NCBI GenBank assembly: GCA_022316685.1
Contig: JAKJHU010000542.1
Coordinates: 1-64,000 of the forward strand
DNA from: Progne subis subis
Taxonomy: Eukaryota > Chordata > Aves > Passeriformes > Hirundinidae
Direction of reading: 5' to 3'
DNA length: 64,000 bases
Positions 35,252 to 46,112 of this stretch are shown piece by piece. Within the stretch, counting starts at the first letter, position 1; each line of letters opens with the position of its first letter. The notes under the pieces are model-generated. The model was not told the DNA's origin. It did no database searches and worked only from the letters and a program-made list of their open reading frames with translations. Made by a program: the position numbers and the translations under genes.

Positions 35252-35488
35252 ATGGCCAGGAAAGGCCTGCCACTGAAAATGGGAGCCCAGGCCGTGGCAG
35301 CCAAGCGCTCCCAGGAGCACGGGCCACATCAGGAAGAGGTCAGGTGCCACCAGTGCCCAGCCCATGGATCCCCCAAGGCTGTGGAACTGCCAGCTGGGAA
35401 CAGCCTCTGCCCTGTGCCGGAGAAGATCCTGCAGACACAAAGGCGGCTGCAGTTCCCCATGCCCGGGCAGCTCTCCCCACCTGCCTGA
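35252..35488 (+). CDS. Short divergent frame, copy 1 (78 codons)
   Basis: MARKGLPLKMGAQAVAAK..., ending ...PMPGQLSPPA. The same length is kept without indels in three units (35252, 50575, 54511). Substitutions between copies are mostly replacement changes, so coding is unproven. It contains a CHQC pair but no known domain. Confidence 0.25.
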   Translation: MARKGLPLKMGAQAVAAKRSQEHGPHQEEVRCHQCPAHGSPKAVELPAGNSLCPVPEKILQTQRRLQFPMPGQLSPPA

Positions 35489-36733
35489 CAGCTCCAACCC
35501 CTTAGCCTATCACTACAATTGCTGTCACAGAATGCCTCTGCAGCTGCCTTGGAGCTCCTGGAAGACACTGCAAGGCACTGGGAGGCCTCCGCACAACCTT
35601 CTCTTCTCCAGCCTGAGCAGCTCCAACTCTCTCTCAAGCTGTCTCCACAGAAGAGCTGCTCACCTTCGCAACCCGCTGGCCTCCTCTGCACTTGCTGCAA
35701 CACTTGCATGGCCTGATGTGCTGGCCACACCAGGAGTGGAATCCCTGCTCCAGGTCTGGCCCTGCCTGAGCAGCTTCCAGCCTGCTGCGAGTCACACAGT
35801 GGGAGAGGGACAGCTTGGCTCCGGTCACTGGCCACTCCCAACCCATTGCTGCAAGGCAGCGATGAAAGCGCACGCACCCTGGCAAGCAGCTCCGGCAGCT
35901 GTGCTGTCCTTCCCCTCGAGGGAAAGAGGGACAGCGTGCCCTCAGAGCCCCTGGCTCTCATGGCAGCAGCTCACACAGCTGCCCACGCAGGAACAGGCAC
36001 ATGTTCTCCGGACGCATACGGAGCTCTGCGTGTCTTTGTTTCCCATTGCTTCACGTGCTCAGGTTGCCGGTCCCTCTGAGGCACCGGCAAAAGGCGGGCA
36101 CACACCTTCAGCCCCCACTCCTCATGTGCAACAAGTTCTTCTGCTCTCTTTGGCCCTTCAGCTCTCCTCAGCTGTTGCTTTCATCTGCCCCACTTGCAGC
36201 GTCCTGCATCCCTTCACTCTGCCCGCTCTTCCCACACAGGCTAGCCCTTCAGTGGAGGCCTGCCTTGTGTCCCCTCTGCTCCCCAAAGTGTGCTCCACAT
36301 CTCACCGTGCCGGCAAGGCAGCTGCCATAGCCTTTGGTGGCAGTGGGGGGTCACAGCCCCAGCGCCCCTGCATGAGCCCCAGAGCTGCCACTGGCTGCCT
36401 CCAGGTGAGCCAGAGGACACTCTGCAGTGGGCAGCATCAGCTCCTGAGCCTGCACTTGCCTGCCCTTGAGCCTCCCTGGGCAAAGGGGAAATCGGGCAGG
36501 GACGGGACTGCAGGGAGCGGCCATGGCCTCACTCTTGGGCAATCCACAGCCAGCACCAGGCAGCCCCTGCCTGCAGCATGGCGCAGGCACGGCCACACGG
36601 GCACGGCCACACAGGCTGGGCCCTGTGGCCACCCAAGTCATTTCCTCCCCATCAACTGCTGCCAGGCACCAGGCTGCTGTGAAGCGCTGGAGAGGCTGCT
36701 CTTGCAGCGGGGCTGCCCTGGCCACGTGCAAAG

Positions 36734-37165
36734 TCACACTTCCACGTGCTTGCCCCATCCCTGCTTGTGGTGGTTCTTTTGAGAGACCCAGATGACCGTC
36801 GATGGCAAAAGGCCCCGAGCTTGCCCTCTGTCCTGGGGCATATCATGGCTTTCTTCTGGGCTCCTGCCCTGCCGGCCACAGCTCTTCCTTAGCTCCTTCC
36901 CCGTCCCCGCCGGTGCCAGAGAGACAGAGCTGCCGGCAGTCGCAGGGCTTTTTCCCAGAGCGGGGAAGGGCCTAGAGGCAGGTCCAAGCCACTCCCCGAT
37001 CAGGGAGAAGGTGGGAGTGGAACAGAGTTGGGTTCCATTCCAGCCTGGGGGATGAGCACAGCGAAGCAGGGACAAACAAGGTGCTCCACTTTCCAAGGGG
37101 AACAGGGAAGAAAACATCCCAAACACCAAGATCAAAAGGAAACACAGTATCAACCAAATGAACAC
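36734..37165 (-). other. Conserved hydrophobic frame in the repeat unit, copy 1
   Basis: Begins MFIWLILCFLLILVFGMFSS, a clear membrane-spanning stretch, followed by Ser/Pro/Gly-rich sequence. Equivalents are at 52307-52786 and 56329-56721, with an upstream extension in those copies and an earlier stop in the last. No promoter or homolog recognised; it may be part of a spliced gene or chance. Confidence 0.25.
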
Positions 37166-37507
37166 ACTCTAACACTTGCTCATAGAAGGATGGGCAGCAG
37201 AGCGTTTGGACAAGCAGAGTGGAGCCGTAACTGTGTCCCTACCAAGCCTCCAAGCACTGGTCTATGGGTCAGCCCCGCAGGCATCTCTCTCAGAAGGATG
37301 TCAGTGGAAATGACAAAAACACGGGTGAGGGTTGCACGTGATACTTGCTCAGCCTCAGAGGACAAACAGGAGTTTAAAGCGAGTCGTTGGGAATGGCCCA
37401 GCATCCCCAGCCCGTAGGCAAGCCCAGCACTGAGCCAGTTCCTGGGAAGAAAAGAGCCCTCTCGCAGCAGGAACAGTGCAACAGCTCTCTGGGCAATGCT
37501 AATTTAT

Positions 37508-38478
37508 TTAACACCTAGGGTGGAAGGGCCCTCCGAGGCCTGTGACCACCTGCCTGGGCTGTGGGGACCATCTCGGGGCAGCCTCCTGGAGACCACGCAA
37601 GCGCCATGGTCTCGTGGGCGCCGTCTGTGCCACCGAGCTGCAGCTGTTGCTGCCTGAGTCAGGCACAGCATCCATGGAGCCCTGCGCTGGACACTGGTGG
37701 CTGCAGGATGCTTGTGGCTCAGCCACCTGCTCCTGGGAATGCTTCTCCTTCTCCAACTGGGCTGCTGTGCTTCCCAGCTTTCCCTGGCCGTGTCAGTGCC
37801 CTGGGACACGCCGGGGCTCTCCATGTTCACGGGATGCTGTTGATGTGGAAGGGAGCAGGAGGAGGTGTCCAGCGCTTGCTGAGGGTGCGCAGGCGCGGAG
37901 GCTTTCCTGAGAGGCCGGGAGGGCTGGAGGCCTCCAGGAGGGAATGTGTGGGAGGGAGGCAGGAACTGGGCGCCAGGGACGGGTCTTGGCAGGCGCAGGA
38001 TCTTGAAGGGCTGGGGGCTCTCAGCAGGGATGGAGGCTGTGGCAGGCTGCTGGGAGGGAGGCGGCGTCTCGGCGCTGGGGAGGTTCTGCGAGGGAGGGAG
38101 GCGGTTGAGAGCAGGGAGGGACTTGCAGGGTTGGAGGCCGTCAGAGGCGGTGGAGGCTCGCGGAAGGCTGGATCTGGGCCGGGCTGAGCTTCTCCCGGGG
38201 ATGGTTGGTGTCCAACACGATCTCCTGGAAGGGCTGGAGGCTGTGCCAGGAATGGCCCCTCTGGCTGGGAGGAGCCTGCCAGAGGCACGGAAGCGCCCGG
38301 AGCAGCGGGACGAGGCACAGCAGGGCAGGTGGCCTCGCTTGCCCAGCTGCTGCAGGTGCGCCCACAGTGCCCGCCGCATGGCAGGATGAAGCGCAGCCCA
38401 TGTCCCACGGTGAGACCGGAGCAGCAGCATCAGCCCCTGCAGCTCCTTGGCCATGCTGACGCAGGGGCTGCAGCTGCA
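37508..38478 (-). pseudogene. G-family gene body without promoter (orphan copy)
   Basis: Carries the KELQGLMLLL region and the proline-rich body of G3/G4, down to the ...GGPFHPRC stop with overlapping AATAAA (37503-37508). The promoter, ATG and membrane segment are missing because the duplication ends at 38478. A frame slip near 37757 separates body and tail: the main frame runs to 37504, while the canonical tail frame ends at 37508. Confidence 0.55.
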
Positions 38479-39946
38479 GGGCACACACAAGGAATTGCTG
38501 GGCATTGCCTGGGCTTGGCAGGTCTGACTGTGCCAAAGGCAGAGCTCAGCTGCCCTTGGTGGCTGCAGGAAAAGTCCAGAGCCCAAAGAGCCTCCATGGC
38601 TGTGCTAGAGACCAAGGCTGGAGGAGGGAAATGCAGGACTGCTGTGGGATGGGGAGGGGATTGAATTCCAGCACACACCTCAGTTCTTTGATGATCCCAG
38701 CACAATGCTGGTCCCTGTTCCAGCCTGGAGCAGAGCAGATGTGTATGGAACAGGAACCCTCCGGGGCTGTCAGGGACCTGCAGCTTGCAAGGTGCTCTGC
38801 TCTCCCTCAGCTCCTCTCTGAGAGATGCCAATCCCAGCTCAGCACCTCAGAGCACAAGAGGCACTGCCTGTCCATGGGCAGACAACCGGTGTCTGCCTGG
38901 AAGGGGGCACAGGTTTTAATATCTTCTACTCTCATAATGTAAAAGAAAATATTTTTTTATCTGCATCATTTGAGTACTTTTAAGAAGTGGCAAAATTTTC
39001 CCGCCAGGAACAGGAATTTCCTGGATCCACTGGATTCTTCTACCAATGGCAGGAGGAGAAATACTGGGAGAAATACTGATCTTCCACTCTACCTTTGCCA
39101 CTAACACAGTCTAACAATTCATGGCCCTCTTCCTTCAGGTGTTTCCAGGTCTCCTGTTTAAACGGCCATGTGTAAGGGCATTTCTTCATCTAGAGCAGCT
39201 GGATCTATATCCTTCCTGTTGCTCCCAGATCTCCTCCTGCAGCTCCTCTCCAGTCATTCCATTGCATCTCCCTTGACTGGCTTCATGCTTTGTTCTTTAC
39301 AGAATTGTCCAATTTTTCAGAAGTTTAAATAACGCCTTAGTCAGCATCTTAGTTCTATTTTTATCTTATATATCACCTCTTCTTATGTCTTAGTTGAAAA
39401 TTCTTCCTGTATGGAACTCGCTTGTGGGTTGTGGACATGTCAGATGTTGCTGGGATGTCACAAGGAGCTGAGGGAAGTGTTTTGATGTTTATTAAATTTT
39501 ATCATGTTCACATTTTTTATATTGCCATGTAGAGAAACCTTTCTGTGCCTCCAAGTCTCACCAGTTCCTTGTCCCTCCAAGGACACAAACCTGATGAGTT
39601 GTGGTTCCCACTCCAGTAGCTGCACTTGCACCTCCCTCCATAGCCAGAGCAGAGCTCCCTTGTCCCAGAAAGTCCCTGGCAGTGGAGGGATGAAGGAAAC
39701 AGGACAGGCTGTGGGGATCAGGTGCAGGGCAGAGCCAGGGAGAAGAGTGACTTTTGCATTTGATGGAGCTGTGCCTTCCCTTGGGTTTGTTGGCTGACAA
39801 TAAATGAACATCCCTCTGTGTCTCGGGCAGCTCCTTCTCCAAGGGAAGCAGGTGGGAGTTGGAGCCAAGGAGCTGAAACCCGCAGGTCCAGCCTGGGGTG
39901 GAGGGAGCTCAGATTTACACAAGGCTGCTCTGAGTCCCAGGGCCTA
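38479..39946. other. Unique DNA between repeats, no gene seen
   Basis: The first 450 bp are GC-rich; 38930-39500 is AT-rich with short pyrimidine runs. No exon, LTR end or RNA gene could be supported. Confidence 0.4.
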
Positions 39947-40237
39947 GATGGGGGAAATGGTGGGGTGGGAGTAGGGACAAAATCTGATTGAAAGTCAGAC
40001 ATAAAGGATCTTGATTTTCATATCTATTCAAACTGCATGAGTAAGTACGTTGGGATCAATGTCAATTGGAGATTGAACATATAAATGTATTAATAGGAAA
40101 AAAATCCTAAGCAGGACCTAAAAGTATTTTCTCACTGTCTTTTTTGTAAATAGAATATATTCACTATGGACACACTTCCAAAATCTGTTTAATTAACCAC
40201 AAAAGATTTGAAAACTTAAATCAAATTATTCCCAGAG
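39947..40237 (+). repeat. Dispersed repeat R270, copy 2
   Basis: Paralog of 33297-33580: GGGACAAAATCTGATTG, GGATCTTGATTTTCATATC, ATAGAATATATTCACT and GAAAACTTAAATCAAATTAT in the same order and orientation. Confidence 0.7.
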
Positions 40238-42089
40238 GCTTGGCCTTTTAAGGTGTTCTGAATGATGATGCACCTTGGGGCACTGAATTCCTGAATTGCA
40301 GAGCTGAAGGCTGAACAAGCCTCAGGAGAAGTCAAATCCAGCAGCAGCCTCCAAGTGTCTGAGGCTGTCAGCAGCCCCCACTGAGGCCATCCCTGCCCAG
40401 AGACCGTGGGGGAATGGGCAGACAAGGAGAGCATCCCTGGGGCTGGGCAAGCAGAACTCAGAGGCACCAGCAGGTGCAGGTGGGAAATGGAGTGTGCAAT
40501 GTGGCTGTGAAAGCCCTGCCTGGGCTGTGCCAAGCAGGACACACAAGACCTGACCCCCAGCCCCCAAAAAACTCTCTCAATTAGTCATTTAAAAGGAATT
40601 AAAATTGTTTGTGTACTCCTGAGTTGGAAACACTGGAGAAATATCAACAAGGGATCCTGAGGATCTCAAAACAACAAAGCAGCCTTTACTGGCAACCTTA
40701 GAAATCAGAGAAATATTGGCAACAGATTTAATAAGACATTCAATCAACAAAAACCATGGCTGTGCCTTGATTTCCCTCTGGTCTGCTGCAGTTCACTAGG
40801 AAGTCTTTTTTTCCTAGATTTATGGAGAAATATTTCAAAAAGCTTCTAACAACTCCACATTTCTATTTTCCAGGGTTATTTTTCTCTTTAGAGCAGAGGT
40901 TATTGCAGCATTAAGTGACTGATACTGATCCAGGGTCTTTCCTCAGGAGGTCTGGCCAGGTCAGAGCAGCTGTGCCTTGAGGTCTGACCCAGTGTGGACA
41001 CCTTTGTTCCACATCCCCCAACCCCATCCTGACTCCCGTCACTCACCTGGGACCTGCTTTGCTCAGAGAACTGGCTGCACTCAGGCAGAGGTGCTTTCTT
41101 CCTTTTTTAGCAATCTAAAACTCCTAAGTTTCAGACGATCTCCCCAGGTGTGTGCCAAGCCCAAGGTGCCACCAAGGAGGTTCCCCTTCCCCAAGGCAGA
41201 ACCATGCAAGGAATGTTTAGACACTCAGGAAGTTCTCCAATAAACACAAATGCAGAGTTGGCTGAAGGCAGAATTAGACCAACTCCTGAAGGACAGACAA
41301 GCTTTGAACTCCTTGCAGCTCAAAGCTCCAGGTGAGTTGTTGGGAGGTGTGTGAGTGAGGCAAGAGTGAGGGGAAGGGAAATGCAGAGAGCCCTGGAAGT
41401 GCTTGTGTGCAGACAGGCTGTGGGGAAGGGCCCTGCAGCCCTGCTCTGGGCCAGGAGTGAGGGTGGATCATCATCCCAACCTGCCCTGGGCCATGGCAAG
41501 GGGCTGTGGCCATGGACACTGCACTGACCCCACTGCTGGCTTTGGATCTCTCATCCCTTCAAGTTTCCTTGGAAAACACCCCAAGGACCCATTTGTGCAG
41601 TCAGGTTCCGTGGCCACTTCCACGCAGAGCTGTTGCTGTCCTGGGCTGCCATGTCAACCCTGAGGACAAAGCGGTGCCGGGGCTGTTCCAGGTACAATTG
41701 CACTGACACTCGCTGATGCCCTCAGGTGCCACGGCAGCGGCCACAGGGACCCGTTCCTTGGGTTGGTGCCGTGGCAGCCAAGGCCTGGAGCCGCTGTGAT
41801 GGTTGGGTGCCATGGAAACCTGCCCTGGGCCCCTTGCTCAGGGCTGGTGTCACTGCCCAGAGCCAGAGGGGATCCCTTGCTGGGGGCTTGTGCCACGGCC
41901 ACCTGCCCTGTGCCGCGCTGGCTGCTCAGGCGCCGCGGAACCAGCAGCAAATGCCACTGCCAGGGCCAAAGGCCAGCTCAGCCAGAGAGAAAGGGGCAGT
42001 GCTGGGCACTGCTTCCATGGCAGCCCTCCCTGGGACACCACACCTGGGTCACCTGTCATGGAATTGCCATGGAAACCCAGCTGATTAGA
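40238..42089. other. No gene seen; degenerate GC-rich repeats at the right end
   Basis: 40238-41390 is unremarkable. From about 41490 to 42070, phrases such as GTGCCATGGAAACC, GTGCCACGGCCACC and ATTGCCATGGAAACC recur irregularly and resemble the minisatellites near 43.4-44.0 kb. Confidence 0.45.
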
Positions 42090-42345
42090 AATGCAGTGGT
42101 GGACAAAGGTTTTAGTGGGGCCTGTCCCAATAGGACAAAGGGTGGTGGTTTTAAACTAAAGGAAGGGAGGTTCAGATAAGGGGACATAAGGAGGAAATTT
42201 TTGATGATGAGATTGGTCATACAGCAGGATAGGTTCCCAGGGAGGTGGTCAATGCCCCATCCCTGGGAACATTCAAGTCCAGCTGGGACAGGGCTCTGAA
42301 CAGCCTGATCTGGTGAAAGATGCCCCTGCTCATGGCTGGGGTTTG
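42090..42345 (+). repeat. CR1 LINE 3' end
   Basis: Plus-strand CR1: GGTGGTTTTAAACTAAAGGA, GGGAGGTTCAGATAAGG, CCATCCCTGGGAACATTCAA and GGGCTCTGAACAGCCTGATC. Confidence 0.85.
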
Positions 42346-43375
42346 GATGAGATGAGCACTGCAGAGCTCTTCCCATCCAAAGCACTCCAGGATTGCATGG
42401 GGAGAAGGGGCTGCTCACTGGACTCCATCCACTGCCTTGACTCCTCCTTGTCTCTGCTGGAGCCCACATGCAGCAGCCAAAGCCAGCCCCTTCTCTGGCC
42501 TTTCCCTGCCCTGCCCCAGGGGCTGACAGAGCCAGGCTGGCACAGGTGACCTTTAGGCTTTGCAGGGCTCAGGCACAGCGGCTGTGACAGAGTCAGGGCT
42601 GAGGTCACACTCTGTGGGCTGGGGCAGAGCCCAGCCAGAAATGAGCCCTGGAGCAGCAGCTCCGCAGTGGTGGCCACCAGGCCGCCTTGCCAAGGGAGGC
42701 TTCTGGCCATGGCCTGGAAGCAGCTGCTGCTGCCAAGGTGCCTTTGGTGCCTCAGGCTCTCCCTGGCACAGCTCCCAGCACGGCACTCTGCACTTGTGCC
42801 CGAGGCCTTCACTGCCTTGGGGCTGGCCTGGGGCTTTTCCTGCAGCGGGATCTGCCCTGGTCCTGGCACAGGAAAGGCAGTTCCTGCTGGAGCAGGAGGC
42901 TCTGCCTGCAATGGGCTCAAACAACACCAGGAAGGCCCTGTTATTTCAAAATTGCTTTCTAGAGCACAATATTTTATTAGTGTTATAGCTCCTATATTGT
43001 GGAGTAAATAAGTCTTATTTATATTTTCCTTGTGGTGTAAATAAATCTTTCTGTCTAATCCTAATCAGAATCAATCATAGCTGTATCTACATAGGTAAAT
43101 CTGGTATTCTATCATTAATCCTGTGGGACAAATTACATTTTGCTTCAGTTACACCTGTCCAATCTTATACACATAAACCATTGACTAAGTCCAGGGCTAG
43201 GATTTAATCCAGCTGCTCTGAGTCTCCTCTCTTAGATGGAATTTTAAAAGTCTAGGCTTCCTGGAGGAGTTTGGCGATCCATGGTGGCTGTTGGGTGTCA
43301 TTTCTCCACCTCATGACTCAGCAGGAATTTCTCCAATGAAGAAATAAAGCTTTTGCCTGAAGCTCCCACTCTGCC
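42346..43375. other. No gene seen; AT-rich, possibly LTR-derived, right half
   Basis: 42346-42960 is GC-rich filler. 42960-43360 is AT-rich and carries AATAAA-like signals near 43040 and 43344, suggesting an old LTR, without definable ends. Confidence 0.35.
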
Positions 43376-43700
43376 CATGGCAGGAACCCCTGTGAGTGTC
43401 TGGGACATCCCGGCTCTTTGGCAGCCTGGGGACTCCTGGGATGTCACCGTGGAGCCCCCGTGAGTGCCTGTGACAGATCGGTGCCTTTGCAGCCCAAGGT
43501 GCCCTGGGATGTCACCATGGAATGGCTGTGACTGCCTCTGGCCACAGGGCTCTTGAGCAGACCCAGAAACCCCTGGGAGGTCTCCATGGATCCTCTGTCT
43601 CTGCCTGTGACATTCCAGCTCTGGAACAGCCTGGAGACTCTTGGAAAGTCCCCATGGAACCCCTCTGAGGGCCTGTGACAGCTCGGTTCCTTAGCAGGCA
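43376..43700 (+). repeat. Minisatellite, unit about 68 bp, about 5 copies
   Basis: The phrase CCATGGA(A/T)CCCCTGTGAGTG...CTGTGAC...GGAGACTC restarts near 43376, 43447, 43515, 43584 and 43651. Confidence 0.65.
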
Positions 43701-43945
43701 ACCATCACCAGCCCCTGTTGCTATGGTCAGTTTCCATGGCAACCATCACCAGCCCCTGTTGCTAGGGTCAGTTTCCATGACAACCATCACCAGCCCCCTG
43801 TTGCTATGGTCAGTTTCCATGACACCAACACCAGCCCCTGTTGCTTTGGTCAGTTTCCATGACAACCATCACCAGCCCCTGTTGCTATGGTCAGTTTCCA
43901 TGGCAACCATCACCAGCCCCTGTTGCTGTGGTCGGTCCCTTGGCA
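43698..43945 (+). repeat. Minisatellite, unit 41 bp, six copies, X-box-like sites
   Basis: AACCATCACCAGCCCCTGTT begins at 43700, 43741, 43782, about 43824, 43864 and 43905. Most units contain GTTTCCATG(G/A)CAAC, close to the RFX X-box GTTGCCATGGCAAC. A perfect X-box palindrome lies just beyond at 44012-44025. Confidence 0.85.
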
Positions 43946-44011
43946 GCTCCATGCAGATCCCATGCCAGGGGTGGTTCCATGGACACCAGCTCGGGCCTGG
44001 AGCCAGAGCCC

Positions 44012-44025
44012 GTTGCCATGGCAAC
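44012..44025. promoter_or_regulatory. Perfect X-box palindrome (RFX-type)
   Basis: GTTGCCATGGCAAC, the full inverted-repeat site recognised by RFX transcription factors in established cases. No gene starts next to it, so a regulatory role is unproven. Confidence 0.4.
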
Positions 44026-44074
44026 CATTTGCAGTCCCATTCCCAGGGCCATGGGATCCCAGAAGCACAGAATT

Positions 44075-44340
44075 GGCTGAGTTGGGAGGGAGCCATCAGG
44101 ATCCTCGAGTCCAGCTCCTGGCCCTGCACAGGACACCCCAACAATCCCAGCCTGGGCCTGGCAGCAGTGTCCAAACGCTGCTGGAGCTCCCAGAGCCCTG
44201 GAGCTGTGACCCTTCCCTGGGAGCCTGTTCAGTGCCCCAGCAGCCTCTGGGGGAAAAACCTTTTCCTGACATCCAACCTAAACCTGCCCCGACTCAGCTC
44301 CAGCCCTTCCCTCCAGTGCTGTCCCTGGGCACCAGAGTGA
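44075..44340 (-). repeat. CR1 LINE 3' end
   Basis: Reverse CR1: AGAATTGGCTGAGTTGGGAG, TGGAGCTCCCAGAGCCCTGG and ACATCCAACCTAAACCTGCC. Confidence 0.8.
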
Positions 44341-44950
44341 AGAGGTTCCCACAGCCCCCAGCCAGGGACCCGCTCACAAGGCTGCTGCCAGGGCAACCAG
44401 GGCTGGCACCAGCTGGGATGCTCGGTTTCCATGGGCTGGGATTTAGGAACGGGATTCCCAAATTTTGTGTTCCTGCTAAAACCAAGCTGTCCCTCACTGA
44501 CCTCCAGCCTCCCATGCAAATTACAAAATGGAAAGATTCCGGGGTGGGATAAGGACAATTTACTGGTAATAGCAACAAGATAAGGAAAAACTAGGAACAG
44601 AAGGGATAAGAGAAATGATATACAGGGACAACTACAACAGCACTGACTGGCACTTCCCAGCCACGTATTTCCTCCTGCTGGGAAAGGACACCTTTGTCCT
44701 AGGGGAAGAGAGAGAGTCCCTTTCCTGCCCCTGGCAGTGACCTGAGATTGGATCAAATACAATGTTGGGACCACAGCCAGGACCACCTCACATCATTGCC
44801 AGGGGCAAAGAAAGGGACAGGTGACTCCTCAGCTTGGGTCACAGGAAATGTGGGTCACAAGGACTCTTCCCAAGGTGGGTCCTCAGATGGGGGATGAAGT
44901 TGGAGACTCACAAAACACTGCCTGCACTCAGGGTACACGCCGTGGTTTCC
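44341..44950. other. 3' flank of the zinc-finger gene, no gene seen
   Basis: Probably the 3' untranslated region of the minus-strand zinc-finger gene in its right half. No clear AATAAA on the minus strand was fixed. Confidence 0.3.
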
Positions 44951-44951
44951 C

Positions 44952-45874
44952 TTACTGGTGCCTCCTTTGGTGTTGGCTCAGGTGAGACCTCTGGGTGAAG
45001 CTCTTCCCACACTGGGGACACTTGTAGGGCCTCTCCCCAGTGTGGATGCGCTGGTGCCTGATGAGGTGGGAGTTGCGCTTGAAGCCCTTCCTGCAGTCGG
45101 GGCAGCGGAAGGGCCTCTCCTCTGTGTGAATCCGCTGGTGCTGGAGGAGATTGGAGCTGGTCTGAAACCTCTTCTGACACTCAGGACACTGATAGGGCCT
45201 CTCCCCGGTGTGGATCATGTGATGGACGATCAGCTGGGACTTACAGTTGAAGCCCTTCCCACATTCCCCACACTTGTATGGCCTTCCCTCAGCGTGGATA
45301 TTCTGGTGGCAGATCAGGTTGGAGCTCTGGCTGAAGCTCTTCCCACACTGCTCACACTCATAGGGCCGTTCCCTGGTGTGGATCCTCTGGTGGCGGATCA
45401 GGTTGGACCTGTGGCTGAAGCTCATCCTACATTCCCCACACTCGTAGGGCCTCTCCCCAGTGTGGATGCGCCGGTGCGTGATGAGGTGGGAGTTTTGCTT
45501 GAAGCCCTTCCTGCAGTCAGGACAGCGGAAGGGCTTCTCCTCTTTGTGAATCCACTGGTGTTTGAGGAGATTACAGCTGGTCTGAAACCTCTTCTCGCAC
45601 TCAGGACACTCATAGGATGACTCCGCAGTGTGGATGATCCGATCCTGGACAGGGGTGTTGCTCTGCCTGAAGCTCTGTCCACCTTCCTGGCACAGGGTGG
45701 GTCTTTCCTCCTCAGAGCACCCTGGGATAGGTTTGGAGTCCTTCCTCCTGTCAGATCTCCAGCACTTTTTCTCCCTGTTGGATTCCTGTGCTATGGAGCT
45801 ACTCAAAACAGCCTCTTCCACGAGGTTCTGCTGCAGGGATTTGTCCTCCCTGGTCTCCATCCTCAGCTCCTTGT
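44952..45874 (-). CDS. C2H2 zinc-finger protein, main exon
   Basis: Acceptor CCTTCCTTCCCCAG is followed by the exon (ACAAGGAGCTGAGG) reading [10 protein letters not shown]..., a spacer with [14 protein letters not shown], one degenerate finger, then eight complete C2H2 fingers with TGERPY-type linkers. The fingers start [70 protein letters not shown] and [10 protein letters not shown], and the protein ends HQRRHQ. This is a nuclear DNA-binding protein of a family greatly expanded in songbirds; it has no KRAB or SCAN domain here. Target and role are unknown. Some linkers are changed (KEEKPF, TRERPY, AEGRPY, TEERPF). A 5' truncated relative lies at 21505. Confidence 0.88.
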
Positions 45875-46060
45875 CTGGGGAAGGAAGGACAAGGACAGGA
45901 TGGGATTTTCCTCCATGCCAGAGGGAAGGGGAAGGAGATTCTCCCAACACATCCCTGGCAGGACGGCATCGGCAGCGGGGTTGTCCTGCAGCCAGGGGCC
46001 ATGCTGGGCTGGGAGATGGAGCAGGAGAGAGGGGGAAAGGGGCACTGACTTCCTCCTCAC

Positions 46061-46112
46061 ATGCCTGGCTGTCCCGGGGCATCTTCCTCTTCCTCACAGC
46101 CTCCTCCTCCAT
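46061..46112 (-). CDS. Zinc-finger protein, N-terminal exon
   Basis: ATG at 46112 reads [17 protein letters not shown], the characteristic N-terminus of this bird family, and ends GCAT|GTGAGG. Joining to the main exon makes a Tyr codon at the junction, where Asp would be usual if the last exon base were G. The intervening 186 bases (45875-46060) are also open in the same frame, so reading through without splicing cannot be excluded; that frame continues up to 46202. Confidence 0.7.

Larger units (their letters stand above)
33776..38478. repeat. Segmental duplication, block Q copy 1 (one truncated 3.94-kb unit plus flank)
   Basis: Matches 49108-about 54050. It holds one complete promoter (35100) and gene head, and further right a second gene body lacking its promoter. 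Similarity ends at about 38478, just before the next promoter would come. Relative to the other copies it lacks about 249 bp at 35777, between short GCTTC repeats. Confidence 0.85.

Noticed and set aside
35364..36782. A 472-codon open frame on the plus strand, and similar long frames at 51573-52355, 55123-55977 and 55370-56290
   Set aside because: Their translation is low-complexity, copies differ by frameshifts, and other frames on both strands are open too; GC-rich DNA with few stops explains them.
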